Source: Dama dama (Eukaryota > Chordata > Mammalia > Artiodactyla > Cervidae). From it: a DNA stretch of 64,000 nucleotides. Below are positions 1 to 10,211 of the stretch, piece after piece. The stretch spans positions 22,040,481 to 22,104,480 of the forward strand of contig NC_083693.1 of assembly GCF_033118175.1 (NCBI RefSeq). The letters are read 5' to 3'. The notes below the pieces were generated by a model, which was given only the letters and a program-made list of their open reading frames with translations, was not told the DNA's origin and ran no database searches. Every line of letters starts with the position of its first letter. The stretch's first letter is position 1. The position numbers and the translations under genes were made by a program.

Positions 1-512
1 ACAAAGATAAAGTCCCAACCCTTGGTACCTGTGACTATGTTTCCTTACTTGGAAACGAGGTTATTGTAGATGTAATTAAGCTGAGATTGTAGCGAATTAG
101 GGTGGGTGCTCATCCAGTAAGACTACTGTGCTTTATAGGAAGCAGTGAAGAGACACAGACAGGGGTACATAGATGGGGGGTACCCAGGAGTTGTTCCAAT
201 CAGCTTTGGCAAGATATGCAAACATGGAAATGACCATGATAAAGACATTCCGCAGCAGTAGGAGACACAAGATGCCCTACATGGGTAAGCGCCTCGGTTG
301 TTAGGGGATAGAAAGAGCAAGGAAAAAATGTGGTCACCACTAGAAGCTAGGAGGAGACAAGGAAAGATCCAACACAAAGTCCTAGGAAGTATGATGCTAC
401 TAACACCTTGATTTTAGACTTTTAACCTCTGAACTGACAGAATAAATGTGTGTTTTGTAAGCCACCTAGTTTAAGATGCGTTCTTTATGATAGCCCTAGG
501 AAACTAATATGA
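1..512 (+). mobile_element. MLT1-type (MaLR) LTR, cut by window start
   Basis: This reads as a MaLR solo LTR in sense orientation. The left part carries the TACCTGTGACTATGT...TGGAAACGAGGTTATTGTAGATGTAATTAAG block, and the right part has the typical tail with an AATAAA signal at 441-446, GTAAGCCACCTAGTTT, and a terminal CCTAGGAAACTAATA. The middle (about 150-330) matches poorly. No internal retroviral sequence is attached. The subfamily call is from memory of the consensus. Confidence 0.65.
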
Positions 513-1437
513 GCACTGAATGTAAGGTCAGGTTTATGTTAATCTGTGGATGTTACTAACAGTGGCCATTTCAATGTATTTGAAGTTGAAAATAGCTTTA
601 AAGACCCTCTGTCACTCTCCAGCTCATGGGAGGTTCACTAATTTAGTGAAAGAGGACCATAACCCTGGACTTGGCCCCAGAATTCTAGTCTGTAGTAGAT
701 CCAGCAGCTTCTATGTACAAGCCTGGCATCTGAGCCCGATTAAATGGATCTTACTTTCTGTACAATAAGGGGATTCGATTGAAAGAATCTGAGGATCTTG
801 AGACGTGTATAATTCTATAAGACAAAAAAGGAGTCCTAGACATTGCCCAAAGTGGAGTGTGGTTGACTTGGTCTGCATTCCCATGGAGCCTGCGGTCAGG
901 GTTTCCCTGGGATCTCTTCATCAGTGGGGAGGAGTGAGGAATGATGCATTGGGGCAGCAAGGGGTGGGGACACCCTGAGGATGGGGGACTGAACTGGTAG
1001 CTACCAAGTGCTCTATCCTGTGACTCTGAGAAGCCACCCAACCAAGTCTTGGGCAGTGTATCTGGGGAAAGAAAGGGGAAAATTTTGTCACCTAGCTGCT
1101 GCCCTCTAGTAAGCAGAACTTGACCCATTAGAGCAGTATGTCCTTGCAGTTTAGAGTTCTGGATGCATTTGAACTGATATCACAAGCCATGGTGTAAAAA
1201 GGGAAGCCCCAGCAGAGAAGGCTGGAGGAACAAGGCAGGCACCATCCTAGCTGAAGTCAGCTTCAGCATGTGGGAAGCAAGTTAGGGTTCATGAAATGCT
1301 GATCACAAGATCAATGGCTGCAACAGGGGCTGAAAATTCTGACTAGGTATAAAGGACATATCTGACACTGTGGTTCCTGGAAAACTTAGAACTAGTATGA
1401 TGATTGATGATGCTAATACAACTACTAGTATGAAAGA
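513..1437. other. No recognisable feature (unique DNA)
   Basis: No repeat family, RNA gene or convincing reading frame was recognised. The 125-codon minus frame at 751-1128 has no recognisable domain and no splice context, and is treated as chance. Confidence 0.5.
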
Positions 1438-1955
1438 CAAGGATAACAATCAGCATTACTGAGCATTTTACCATGGACCAGCAACTGCATTATGTCCTAT
1501 GCATCAGTGCTTCTCAAACTGTGGTCAAGGACCAAGTCTATTGCTATTTTCCCCAAATTGTTTTGTAAAATATAATTAAAAGAAATTCTTAAAGATAAAC
1601 TGAAATAAAAGGTGGGCATTCAAAATGCATGTTCATTTAAAAAATGATCTGATCCAACAAACATAAAATCACGTTGTCAAATTGCCATAAAAGTTTCTGA
1701 GCACTCTGAGCTTCTCTACTCACATCATGACGAACTGCTAACAGTCAGGCTGTGGATTACACTCGGGAAGGCCCTTCTCTGTCTCTACTGTATCATTTGA
1801 TTTTTCAACAACCCTATGGGCAGAGAACTATGATTATCCCCATTTCATAGGTGAGACAACTGAGGCTTATTCAAGTTAAATAACTATCCAATCTCTCACA
1901 GCTTGTAGGGGGTGAAACCAAGTCAGCCTGACTCTTAATGCCACACTATGAACCA
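1438..1955 (+). mobile_element. MIR SINE, interrupted
   Basis: Two MIR segments in order: 1438-1504 (ATTACTGAGCATTTTACCATG core) and about 1770-1955 (CAACAACCCTATGGGCAGA, then ATCCCCATTTCATAGGTGAG, then ACTGAGGCTT). The intervening 1505-1769 begins with CAGTGCTTCTCAAACTGTGG, like the terminal repeat of a hAT-Charlie element, although its other end is not clear. Confidence 0.7.
1505..1769. mobile_element. Possible hAT-type DNA transposon relic inside MIR
   Basis: The stretch starts with a CAGTGCTTCTCAAACTGTGG terminus typical of MER5/Charlie-type hAT elements and splits the MIR. A matching inverted terminus at the right end could not be seen, so this is tentative. Confidence 0.3.
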
Positions 1956-2091
1956 ATTTCCCATGTGACTTTCTCCAACTGTTTGAAGGAGAATGGTTTC
2001 TGGTTGGCAGATTTAAAACTGAAGGAATTCCTTTGATTTTTAACTTTTATTATTCATTTGCCAAAATTTGAAGACATGTGCTTATGTATGT

Positions 2092-2160
2092 TATATACAT
2101 ATATATACACACTCACACATATACACACACATATATGTATATACACACATATAAAACACA
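2092..2160. repeat. (TA)n/(CA)n microsatellite
   Basis: Alternating TATACA, CACACA and ATATATGTATATAC units, impure and partly self-complementary. Confidence 0.9.
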
Positions 2161-2399
2161 TGATTAATACAATCAAACTAATTAACATATGCTCATATAT
2201 GCATACATATATATCCCCTCCTGCATGCATGCCTTTATTTAGAATATTGAAAATGTGTATTTGGTACTTTGCTTTTTATTTCCTGGATATGTAATACTTT
2301 GGAATCTGTATGATTTCTTAAAAAGTCTTTCAATCCTTCTGTGTCCCCTGTTGCTTTTTTTATTATTGATTATTTATTTATTTGGCTGTGCTGGGTCTT

Positions 2400-2482
2400 T
2401 TTTTTTCCATTTATTTTTATTAGTTGGAGGCTAATTACTTTACAATATTGTAGTGGTTTTTGCCATACGCTGACATGAACAT
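2400..2482 (-). mobile_element. L1-BT 3' end (about 75 bp), reverse orientation
   Basis: T-run at the left (the L1 poly(A) read backwards), then TTATTAGTTGGAGGCTAATT, TTTACAATATTGTAGTGG and GCCATACGCTGACATGAAC, which is the extreme 3' end of the ruminant L1. Homology to L1-BT stops near 2481, where the next element begins. The same L1 end is present at 30373 and 20016. Confidence 0.85.
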
Positions 2483-2483
2483 T

Positions 2484-2519
2484 GCCGTGACCATATAGTG
2501 GTTAGTACTCTGCGTTGTG
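2484..2519 (+). pseudogene. Retrocopied 5' half of tRNA-His(GTG)
   Basis: The 36 bases match the 5' half of mammalian tRNA-His (from memory of the human gene) from base 1 (GCCGTGA) through the D arm (ATAGTGGTTAGTACTC) to the anticodon loop (TGCGTTGTG). Two differences are visible (TC to CC at position 8, CG to CA at position 10). The sequence stops at the GTG anticodon, and the 3' half is absent, so it is not a functional tRNA gene. The final GTG is shared with the TSD. It lies opposite in orientation to the adjoining L1-BT piece. Confidence 0.85.
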
Positions 2520-3467
2520 CTGGGTCTTAGTTGTGGCATGTGGGATCTAGCTCCCCAACCAGGGATTGAACCTGGACCCCTTGCTTTGGAAGTGTGGAAT
2601 GTTAGCGAAGATTTCGGGATATCCCTGGAACCTGTGTGGTTGTTTAACTGCTGAGCATTCTGTCTCATACCAAGAACAGTTTCAATTTCCTACATCCTGG
2701 GCAGGCCTTCTGAATTGATTTTAATATGGCGTTTGCCTCCATCGTCAACACTAATTGTTATTTACTAAGGAGTCACATGATGCGGTGTAACCAGACACTT
2801 GACAGAGCTTATTCTTTGCTAGGAGGCAGGAGGCGAAAGTATGAATTAGCTCCTTTTCACAGGTACGTAGATGCTTGCCCATCCCCCCCGCCTCCCAGGA
2901 ATACTGCCAATGCAGAATGCCCTGAAATCCTGATCTGTTAGCACTAAGTCACATTATAAAGCTGACACAAATACAAATGATAGGGTGCAGTTGATACCTC
3001 TTGGTATTAGTGTCAAGAGCTCATGTAGTGGCGTGAAAACAAAGGCTCAAGCACTTCTCTTTCAGGAATCTTGCTCCATCACTCCTCATGCTAACATTCA
3101 CCTGCAGGAAAATGAGATCTGGAATTAAGGCTGTATTATGCCCTGGAGGGTGATCAGCAGAGAGCAAAATGCCTTCCCTTGAGAAAGTCCTGGGTTCAGG
3201 TTGCCATCAGTGCCCCAGACTGCTCTCATTCTGTTTGTTGGCCGGGCTTTGCTGCTGTTGCTGTTGTTATTGTTTCTAATAACTGTGAAACTTTTGGCCT
3301 TTTCAGATTGCACGGGTTTATCATGCAGGTAAAAACGCACGCATACCTGAATGCATAAAACACATTTATTGGGGAGTTACCATCTATTTAATAGGATAAG
3401 TCTTTTTTCTCCATCTTTACTAAGATATAGATGACAAATAAAAATTGCATATATTTAAGGTGTACAA

Positions 3468-4563
3468 CTGCTTTATTGACTACGCCAAAGCCTTCGACTG
3501 TGTGGATCACAATAAACTGTGGAAAATTCTGAAAGAGATGGGAATACCAGACCACCTGCCCTGCCTCTTGAGAAACCTGTATGCAGGTCAGGAAGCAACA
3601 GTTAGAACTGGACATGGGACAACAGACTGGTTCCAAATAGGAAAAGGAGTACGTCAAGGCTGTATATTGTCACCCTGCTTATTTAACTTATATGCAGAGT
3701 ACATCATGAGAAATGCTGGGCTGGAGGAAGCACAAGCTGGAATCAAGATTGCTGGGAGAAATATCTATAACCTCGCATATGCAGATGACACCAGCCTTAT
3801 GGCAGAAAGTGAAGAGGAACTAAAAAGCCTCTTGATGAACGTGAAAGAGGAGAGTGAAAAAGTTGGCTTAAAGCTCAACATTCAGAAAACTAAGATCATG
3901 GCATCTGGGCCCATCACTTCATGGGAAATAGATGGGGAAACAGTGGAAACAGTGTCAAACTTTATTTTTTTGGACTCCAAAATCACTGCATATGGTGATT
4001 GCAGCCATGAAATTAAAAGACGCTTACTCCTTGGAAGGGAAGTTATGAACAACCTAGATAGCATATTAAAAAGGAGAGACATTACTTTGCCAACAAAGGT
4101 CCGTCTGGTCAAGACTATGGTTTTTTCCAGTAGTCATGAATGGATGTGAGAGTTGGACTATGAAGAAAGCTGAGTGCCAAAGAATTGATGCTTTTGAACT
4201 GTGGTGTTGGAGAAGACTCTTGAGAGTCCCTTGGACTCCAAGGAGATCCAACCAGTCCATCCTAAAGGAGATCAGTCCTGGGTGTTCATTGGAAGGACAG
4301 ATGCTGAAGCTGAAACTCCAGTACTTTGGCCACCTCATGTGAAGAGTTGACTCATTAGAAAAGACCCTGATGCTGGGAGGGATTGAGGGCAGGAGGAGAA
4401 GGGGATGACAGAGGGTGAGATGGCTGGATGGCATCACCGACTCGATGGACATGAGTTTGAGTAATCTCTGGGAGTTGGTGATAGACAGGGAGGCCTGGCG
4501 TACTGCGATTCATGGGTTCACAAAGAGTTGGACACAACCGAGCGACTGAACTGAATTGAACTG
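3468..4563 (+). mobile_element. BovB (RTE) LINE copy 1, 5'-truncated
   Basis: RTE-clade non-LTR retrotransposon, truncated within the reverse transcriptase and complete at the 3' end, which finishes with the ACTGAATTGAACTGA tandem typical of BovB. It retains a long open RT segment (3469-4149). A frameshift occurs near 4130 and a CGA-to-TGA change near 4340. Perfect TSDs and low decay make it one of the younger copies here. Confidence 0.95.
3469..4149 (+). pseudogene. BovB reverse transcriptase fragment, uninterrupted
   Basis: About 226 codons remain open, from RT motif A (FIDYAKAFDC) through GVRQGCILSPCLFNLYAEY to the catalytic YADD at 3778-3789, then the thumb region KLNIQKTKIMASGPITSW. Known role of the family: target-primed reverse transcription by RTE elements. 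The N-terminal APE endonuclease and RT fingers are missing because of 5' truncation. The frame is lost near 4130 by an extra T in the T-run before CCAGTAGTCATG, and the continuation lies in another frame at about 4136-4342. It cannot be a working element. Confidence 0.9.
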
Positions 4564-4851
4564 AAGGTGTACAATCTGATGTTTTAATATATGTGTACAT
4601 TGTTAAATGATTAGCAAAACAAAGTTGATCAACAGATCCATCATCTGACTTACATTGTTTGTGGTGAGAACACTTCGGATCTACTTCCCTAGAAATTTCA
4701 AGTGTACGGTACAGTGTTAACTACAGTCACATTACTATCCATAAGCTCTCCAGACTTATCCATTTTGCATAATTAAAACTTTATACCCCCTGATTAATAC
4801 CCTCTCATCTCCTCTACCCCCAAGCCCTGGCAACCACCATTATTCTACTTC

Positions 4852-4966
4852 TACTGCTAAGTTGCTTCAGTTGTGTCTGACTTTGGGACGCTATGGACTG
4901 TAGTCCACTAGGATCCTCTGTCCTTGGGATTCTCCAGGAAAGAATGCTGGAGTGGGTTGCCATGCC
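4852..4966 (-). mobile_element. Bov-A SINE monomer
   Basis: Reverse-oriented Bov-A: GCTAAGTTGCTTCAG, GTGTCTGACTTTGGGACG, GGATTCTCCAGGAAAGAATG, TGGAGTGGGTTGCCATGCC. No tRNA head is attached. It is inserted in the minus-strand L1. Confidence 0.9.
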
Positions 4967-5155
4967 TTTTTGATTGTTTTAGATTCCTTAAGTAAGTAAA
5001 ATCAGGCAACATTTTTCTTTCTATTTCAGCCTATTTAGCATGTCTTCCAGGTTCATTCATGTTGTCACAAAATACATTAGAACCTTTTTTAAGGCTAAAT
5101 AATATTCCTGTGTGTGTATGTGTGTGTCTATGTGTATCACATTTTCTTTTTTCTT

Positions 5156-6140
5156 AATTTTTCCAACAGGTCAAGAAGCAACAATTAGCACAGGATATGG
5201 AACAACAGACTGGTTCCAAATTGGGAAAGGAGTACGTCAAGGCTGTATATTGTCACCCTGCTTATTTAACTTCTATGCAGGTACATCATGAGAAATGCTT
5301 GACTGGATGAATCACAGGCTGGAATCAAGATTGCTGGGAGAAACATCAATAAACTCCGATATGCAGATGTCACCACCATTATGGCAGAAAGCAAAGAGGA
5401 ACTAAAGACCCTTTTGATGAGGATGAAAAAGGAGAGTGAAAAAGTGGCTTAAAACTCAACATTCAAAAAACTAAGATCATGGCATCCAGTCCCATCACTT
5501 CATGGTTAACAGAAGGGGAAACCATGGATACAGTGACAGATTTTCTTTTCTTAATTTTCAAAATCATTGCAGACTGTGACTGCAGCCGTGTAATTAAAAG
5601 ATGCTTGCTCCTTGAAAAGAAAGTTATGACAAACCTAGATGGCATATTTAAAAACAGAGGCATCACTTTGCCAACAAAGGTCCATATAGCCAAAGCTATG
5701 GTTTTTCTGGTAGTCATGTACAGATGGAAGAGGTGTACCATAAAGAAAGTTGAGAGCCAAAGAATTGATGCTTTTGAGCTGTGGTGTTAGAGAAGACTCT
5801 TGAGAGTCCCTTGGACAGCAAAGAGATCAAACCAGTCAATCCTAAAGGAAATCAATTCTTAGTGTTCATTGGAAAGACTGATGGTGAAGCTCCAATAGTT
5901 TGGCCACCTAATGCAAAGCATAAACTCATTGGAAAAGACCCTGGTGCTGGGAAAAATTGAAGGCAAAAGGGGGCGGCAGAGGATGAGATGGTTAGATAGA
6001 ATCACCAACTCAGTGGACATGAGTTTGAGTAAATGCTGGGAGATAGTGAAGAACAGGGAAGCCTAGCGTCTGCAGTCCACAGCGTCACAAAGAGTCAGAC
6101 ATGACTTAGCAACTGAATAACAGCCAACAATTTTTTCCAA
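5156..6140. repeat. TSD of BovB copy 2
   Basis: AATTTTTCCAA at 5156-5166 and AATTTTTTCCAA at 6129-6140 differ by one T and flank the element. Confidence 0.65.
5167..6128 (+). mobile_element. BovB LINE copy 2, 5'-truncated
   Basis: Begins inside RT (CAGGTCAAGAAGCAACAATTAG), contains GTACGTCAAGGCTGTATATTG, and ends at GCAACTGAATAACAGCC. The catalytic YADD has become YADV (5360-5371). Reading frames are short and broken. The longest open piece (5479-5790) is the C-terminal KIMASGPITSW-type region in mutated form. The 5' end lies only about 10 bp from the end of the host L1. Confidence 0.92.
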
Positions 6141-6524
6141 ACATATTGACTGGGTTTTCTTGAGGAGTGATGAAGCATATCAGATTTAATATAGGGACAT
6201 ACACATCTTAGGCCCAATGTAAAATGAACTCATGGTACTATGCATGATGCACTAAAAAGTAAATACTGAACAAAATTTGCATGATAATCATGATGGCAGC
6301 CGAAACTGATTGAGGACTTGCTATGGCCATGCATATGCTAGGGGCTTTGCATGGATTAGCATCAGTGGGACCACACATGGCCTTTGAGATGCATCAGAAA
6401 TATAATCAGTCTCTCTTATTCAATGATGTAATTGCAAATCATTTCTAGCATGTGTGCAGTGTGTAACATTAACATTAGGAAATTGGAAAAATAACTTTAT
6501 TTAGGCCATGGAGAAGAGAAGTGT
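6141..6524. other. No recognisable feature
   Basis: Unique-looking AT-rich DNA with no repeat or frame that I recognise. Confidence 0.5.
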
Positions 6525-6960
6525 AAAATGAGTAAGATTATGGTCTCTGGAGTCAGACTTCTTGGGATCATATTCCAGGTCTAGCAATGACTAGCTGTGT
6601 GACCTTGGGCAGATGACTTAACTACTCTGTGCCAGCTTCGCCACACCTACCCTTTTCCTTTTCCTTATTCCTACTCAGTCATGTCCAACTCTGTGACCCC
6701 GCGGACTGTAACCTGCCAGCTCCTCTGTCCATGGAATTTTCCAGGCAAGAATACTGGAATGAGTTGCCATTTCCTTCTCCTGGGAATCTTCCCTATCCAA
6801 GGATCAAACCTGCATTTCTTGAATTGGCAGAAGGTTTCTTTACCAATTGTACCACAACTATAAAATGAGGAAAGAAATGTTTTAGAGGATAAAACAAGCT
6901 AATAGGTGCAAAATATTTAGAACAATTCTTGGCTTATTGTCTTTGCAAAGTGAATGTTAG
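6525..6960 (+). mobile_element. MIR SINE, split by a Bov-tA
   Basis: The left part has GGTCTCTGGAGTCAGACTTC, CTAGCTGTGTGACCTTGGGC and ACTTAACTACTCTGTGCC. The right part resumes at TATAAAATGAGGAAAG and TAGAACAATTCTTGGC. A reverse Bov-tA lies between them (6671-6856). Confidence 0.8.
6671..6856 (-). mobile_element. Bov-tA SINE
   Basis: Reverse copy: TCAGTCATGTCCAACTCTGTG, GGCAAGAATACTGGAATGAG, CAAGGATCAAACCTGCATTTC (degraded B box), ending in the head TTTACCAATTGTACCAC. Confidence 0.88.
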
Positions 6961-7204
6961 CTCACAGCTACATGTTTTAGTAAAGAAATGTAGACCAGAT
7001 GGAAACTCTTGATTTTGCGTGTTTCACTCTCCTTGAATTGCTGTAATAATCTCTACTTGGCCATTATGTATTGTTTTTAAATGTACTGCTGCAATCTATT
7101 AATATTTGTATTAACAAAAATACAAATATAACATGTTTCATGATATTCTATTTTATAGTATGATATTTATAACATTTATTTTAAAATATTTCTATATTTT
7201 TCTT

Positions 7205-7960
7205 TGTGTGTGTACCCTTCATCAGGCTTTGGTAAAAATGAAATGCTAGTTTAATAAGGAGTATTTGGAATCTTTTCCTCATCTATGACTGTAGAATAAT
7301 TTAAATACTGTTATTATTATTTACTATTTAAAGATTGGTATAATCCTCCTGATTTTTTCCCCAGGGCAATTTTTGACTCCTTTTATCTGTGTCTATTTTA
7401 GAAATTGGACTTATGTTTTATAGCCCTTCTGTAGAAAGATTTAGTAATTTCACTAAACATTTTCCATTTCATGACTGTTTTAAAATCTGTTTGCTAAAGT
7501 TGAGTAGTACCATTTCTATGATTCTTTTGACTTCTCCTCTTATTACTCCCTATTTTTTTATTTTGTGTATTTATTTTTTGTCTTGATGGGTTAGTGGATA
7601 ATCTATTGAAGTCAACTTCAGCATTGTTAGTTTAATTTCTTTTTAAGACTGATTTCTAATGTTTTAATTTTATTTTTATTGTTTCCTCAGACTTCCTTCA
7701 GTTCATTTTGTTTTCTTCTAACTTCTCACTTCAGATGTTTAGACTTTTGTGTTTAGTGACAAATACGGTGAGGCGTATGAGTTTTCTCTGAGCTCGACTT
7801 GTCTCCCACATGCTGTTTCAATTTTCATAATTTTCTAGATAACCTGTGACTATGCAGTATATATTTCAGGGTACCAAGAATTCATTAAGATATCATTTAT
7901 AAACTTCAAAACTGATGGAGTATTTGTTTTCTGATTATAGTTAACAGTGAATAGCTCAAT
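7205..7960 (-). mobile_element. L1M ORF2 segment, degraded
   Basis: Matches the reverse complement of old L1 ORF2: CATCAGGCTTTGGTAAAAATGA, GACTTCCTTCAGTTCATTTTG, and ATGAGTTTTCTCTGAGC followed by GTCTCCCACATGCTG. Very T-rich on the plus strand and without frames. Confidence 0.6.
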
Positions 7961-8665
7961 ACAGATGAACAGCTGGGTATAAATAGGATTATACTAAATT
8001 AGTGCATATGATGTTTGTTATGTTATAATTTATGGCTTTCTTAATTATTCTAAATATAAACATTTCATGGGGTATATTTGAATATAATAATATGGAATCG
8101 TGAATGATTCTGCATTTTAAAAATCCTCTGCTGGATTTCTTAGAAGCATATATAAATAAGATCTTTTCTAGATAGTATCATACATTTTTAATTCAAGTTT
8201 GAATATTGTTGAGGCAAAATAAAGAATCTTATTTTCAATCAAAATAATCAGAAGTTTCATCAGTTTAGCAATTAGAGATTGAAATACAGCATTAGGAAAA
8301 TAAGGCTACCTTTCAAGGTCCTACCATATATAGTGGTTTAATGTTTATTTCTTTGGTATCATGTTCATTCTATAACTAAATGTGCTGGAAGATTAAGTAC
8401 AGAAAATTTATTGCTTGACATGCTATTCTTCGACATGCTGCTAATTAGCACAAACACTCACTCCAGCAAGTGAAATCATTGCTTTCTCTTGGTTGTATCT
8501 GAGAGGTTCTTCGTGATTGAGAAAAAGCCCAGGCATTTGGTTTCCAATAGGAATTACCACCCAGATGTCTATATTAATAACAACAAGATGTCTTAGCTAA
8601 GAATCCGAGAAAAGAAAGGGAACTGCCTCATTCTTGATACTTTTAATGACATTTGCCAATACTTA
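7961..8665. other. AT-rich DNA, nothing recognised
   Basis: Strongly AT-rich, with no repeat family identified. Confidence 0.45.
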
Positions 8666-8666
8666 T

Positions 8667-9108
8667 TAGTCAGGTTATCTATTGCTACATAAAAGTTGCC
8701 CCCAAACACAGCAACCTGAAACAGCAAACATTATTATCTCATACTGTTTCTGAGGGTCAGGAATCTGGAAGCAGCTTAGATAGTGGTTCTGACTGTGTCT
8801 GTGGGTCTCCTGTGAAGTTTCAGTCAAGCTGTTGCCTGGGGGTTGTCAGTGGGAAGCTTCAGTTGCTCCCCATGTGGCCTTCCTCATATAGCTACTCAAA
8901 ACCTGACAACTGGTTTCTACTAAGGTGAGTGGAGGAACAGAATGACACACAGAGAGAAATAGAGAGAGAAAGAGAGAGAAACGGCCGGGTCTCGTATAAC
9001 CCGTTACCAGAGTGTTCTGTCTTCTTTTCTGCCATATTCTAATGGTCATATAGACTGCCTGGATGCCAGGAAATGGAGATCTCTGGGGCCATCTTGGAAC
9101 GTGGTAAC
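8667..9108 (+). mobile_element. MLT1J/K-like MaLR LTR
   Basis: Begins GTCAGGTTATCTATTGCTAC and AAAGTTGCCCCCAAACACAG, continues with TTCTGAGGGTCAGGAATCTGG and a GAGA-rich patch (8945-8985), then TTCTGCCATATTCTAATGGTC. Order and orientation match an MLT1J/K-type LTR. No internal region is attached. Confidence 0.65.
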
Positions 9109-9184
9109 TATAGGAACTAAACTTGTTTTCAGGAATACACGAAGCATAAAGGACTCATCTATTAATAGAATCATTTATATATTT

Positions 9185-9320
9185 CTTCACTTAGCTTCAT
9201 GATCAATAGAACAGATATTCAACATCTACCAGGTACCAAGCTCTGTGCTATATACAAGAGATTATAAAGTAAACAAGACAAGACCTCACACTTATATTCT
9301 GGCAGGAGAGATAAATATGT
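9185..9320 (-). mobile_element. L2 3' end fragment
   Basis: ATATTCAACATCTACCAGGTACC, AGCTCTGTGCTATATACAAG and TAAACAAGACAAGACCTCAC read as the reverse of the L2 tail (GTGCCAGGCACTG...GAGCTTACATTC class). Confidence 0.55.
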
Positions 9321-9489
9321 ACAGCAAAGTTGAGCAACCAGCACTGTAATTAGTCTTAAAAAGCAAGGAAGAGTTGAATAAAACCTATGTGATCGGTATT
9401 TCAGAAGGAAGAGATAGTATGAGTGTGGAAGATTTTATATTCTAAAGATGGGCACAAAAATATATCCGATGTTCTCTTACGCAGTGTGA

Positions 9490-9957
9490 ACTTGACATTT
9501 TACCCATTTAGGAGTGGAGTCTATTTTCCATCTTCTTAAATCTGAGGGGCTCTGTGACTACTTTCACCGTTAAATTATAGTGGAACTCTTGCCATGCCAC
9601 CTTCTGTCATAGTTCTAAACTAGCTGTTCAGCTGTTAATGCCTGTTTCTCTGAATCTAGCCCCTATGGAAAAAGTGAAACCTCCCTTAATGTCCATGTTG
9701 CAAGAGGCTAAGCCAAGAGGAGAAACCCTGCAGAACTGAAAGCTACATGAGAGAGACCAAGGAGCTCTGAAACACCAGGATGTGCGTGAAGACACCATCT
9801 TGGAAGATTCTCCCAACTCAACCAATGCAATGTTGATCAGAAATGACTTAACAGTCAAACTGCTTCTACATTCATGATCAAATCATGAGCAAAATAAAAA
9901 ACGTTGCTTTAGATGCTGAATTTTGGGACAGTTGGCTATGCTGCAAGAGATAACTGG
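9490..9957 (+). mobile_element. MaLR-like LTR, family uncertain
   Basis: CTGAGGGGCTCTGTGACTACTTT near the start, CCATGTTGCAAGAGGCTAAGC in the middle, and GCTGAATTTTGGGACAGTTGG with CAAGAGATAACTGG at the end resemble MLT1-group LTRs that end in TTTTGGGGTAATTTGTTA...ATAACTAATACA. Highly diverged. Confidence 0.5.
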
Positions 9958-9987
9958 TGAGCATATTGCCTTACACATTCAGTAAGT

Positions 9988-10211
9988 CATCTGATGAAAG
10001 AAAGAAAGTGAAAGTCTCTCAGTCGTGTCTGACTCTTTGTGACTCCATGTACTATACAGTTCATGGAGTACTATTCCAGGCCAGAATAATGGAGTAGATA
10101 GCCTTTCCCTTCTCCAGGGAATCTTCTGGACCAAGGAATTGAACCGGGGTCTGCTACATTGCACACAGATTCTTTACCAACTAAGCTATCAGAGAAGCCC
10201 CATCTGATGAA
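9988..10211. repeat. 11-bp TSD CATCTGATGAA flanking Bov-tA
   Basis: Perfect direct repeats at 9988-9998 and 10201-10211 immediately flank the SINE. Confidence 0.9.
9999..10200 (-). mobile_element. Bov-tA SINE with perfect TSD
   Basis: GAAAGTGAAAGTCTCTCAGTC at the left (3' end reversed), GGAATCTTCTGGACCAAGG, GAATTGAACCGGGGTCTGC (B box reversed) and GAGAAGCCCC (head) at the right. Complete length. Confidence 0.95.

Larger units (their letters stand above)
2388..2528. repeat. 12-bp target-site duplication GTGCTGGGTCTT flanking insertion
   Basis: Perfect direct repeats at 2388-2399 and 2517-2528 bracket the chimeric insert. The unoccupied site can be read directly from the SINE consensus order, so this is a retrotransposition footprint. 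Confidence 0.9.
2355..2637 (-). mobile_element. CHR-type tRNA SINE, interrupted by a 117-bp insertion
   Basis: A reverse-oriented cetartiodactyl tRNA-derived SINE: T-rich tail at 2355-2380, then GGCTGTGCTGGGTCTT, then after the insertion AGTTGTGGCATGTGGGATC, CAGGGATTGAACCTGGACCCC and the degraded head near 2630. The insertion at 2400-2516 splits it and duplicates GTGCTGGGTCTT (2388-2399 and 2517-2528). Confidence 0.75.
3457..4574. repeat. 11-bp TSD AAGGTGTACAA flanking BovB copy 1
   Basis: Perfect direct repeats at 3457-3467 and 4564-4574. The sequence belongs to the host L1 (TTTAAGGTGTACAA), which proves that BovB landed in the L1. Confidence 0.9.
3405..5155 (-). mobile_element. Old L1 (L1M) 3' region, interrupted three times
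   Basis: Read on the plus strand it shows the reverse complement of an L1 3' end: GATATAGATGACAAATAAAAATT and TTTAAGGTGTACAA (3405-3467), CTGATGTTTTAATATATGTG (4575 on), the GTGGTGAGAACACTTCGGATC and CAAGTGTACGGTACAGTG blocks, and TTCCAGGTTCATTCATGTTG with TAAGGCTAAATAATATTCC (4967-5155). BovB copies at 3468-4563 and 5167-6128 and a Bov-A at 4852-4966 interrupt or abut it. Confidence 0.8.

Noticed and set aside
751..1128. 125-codon minus-strand frame as a gene
   Set aside because: No recognisable domain, no splice or promoter context, and composition consistent with a chance frame.
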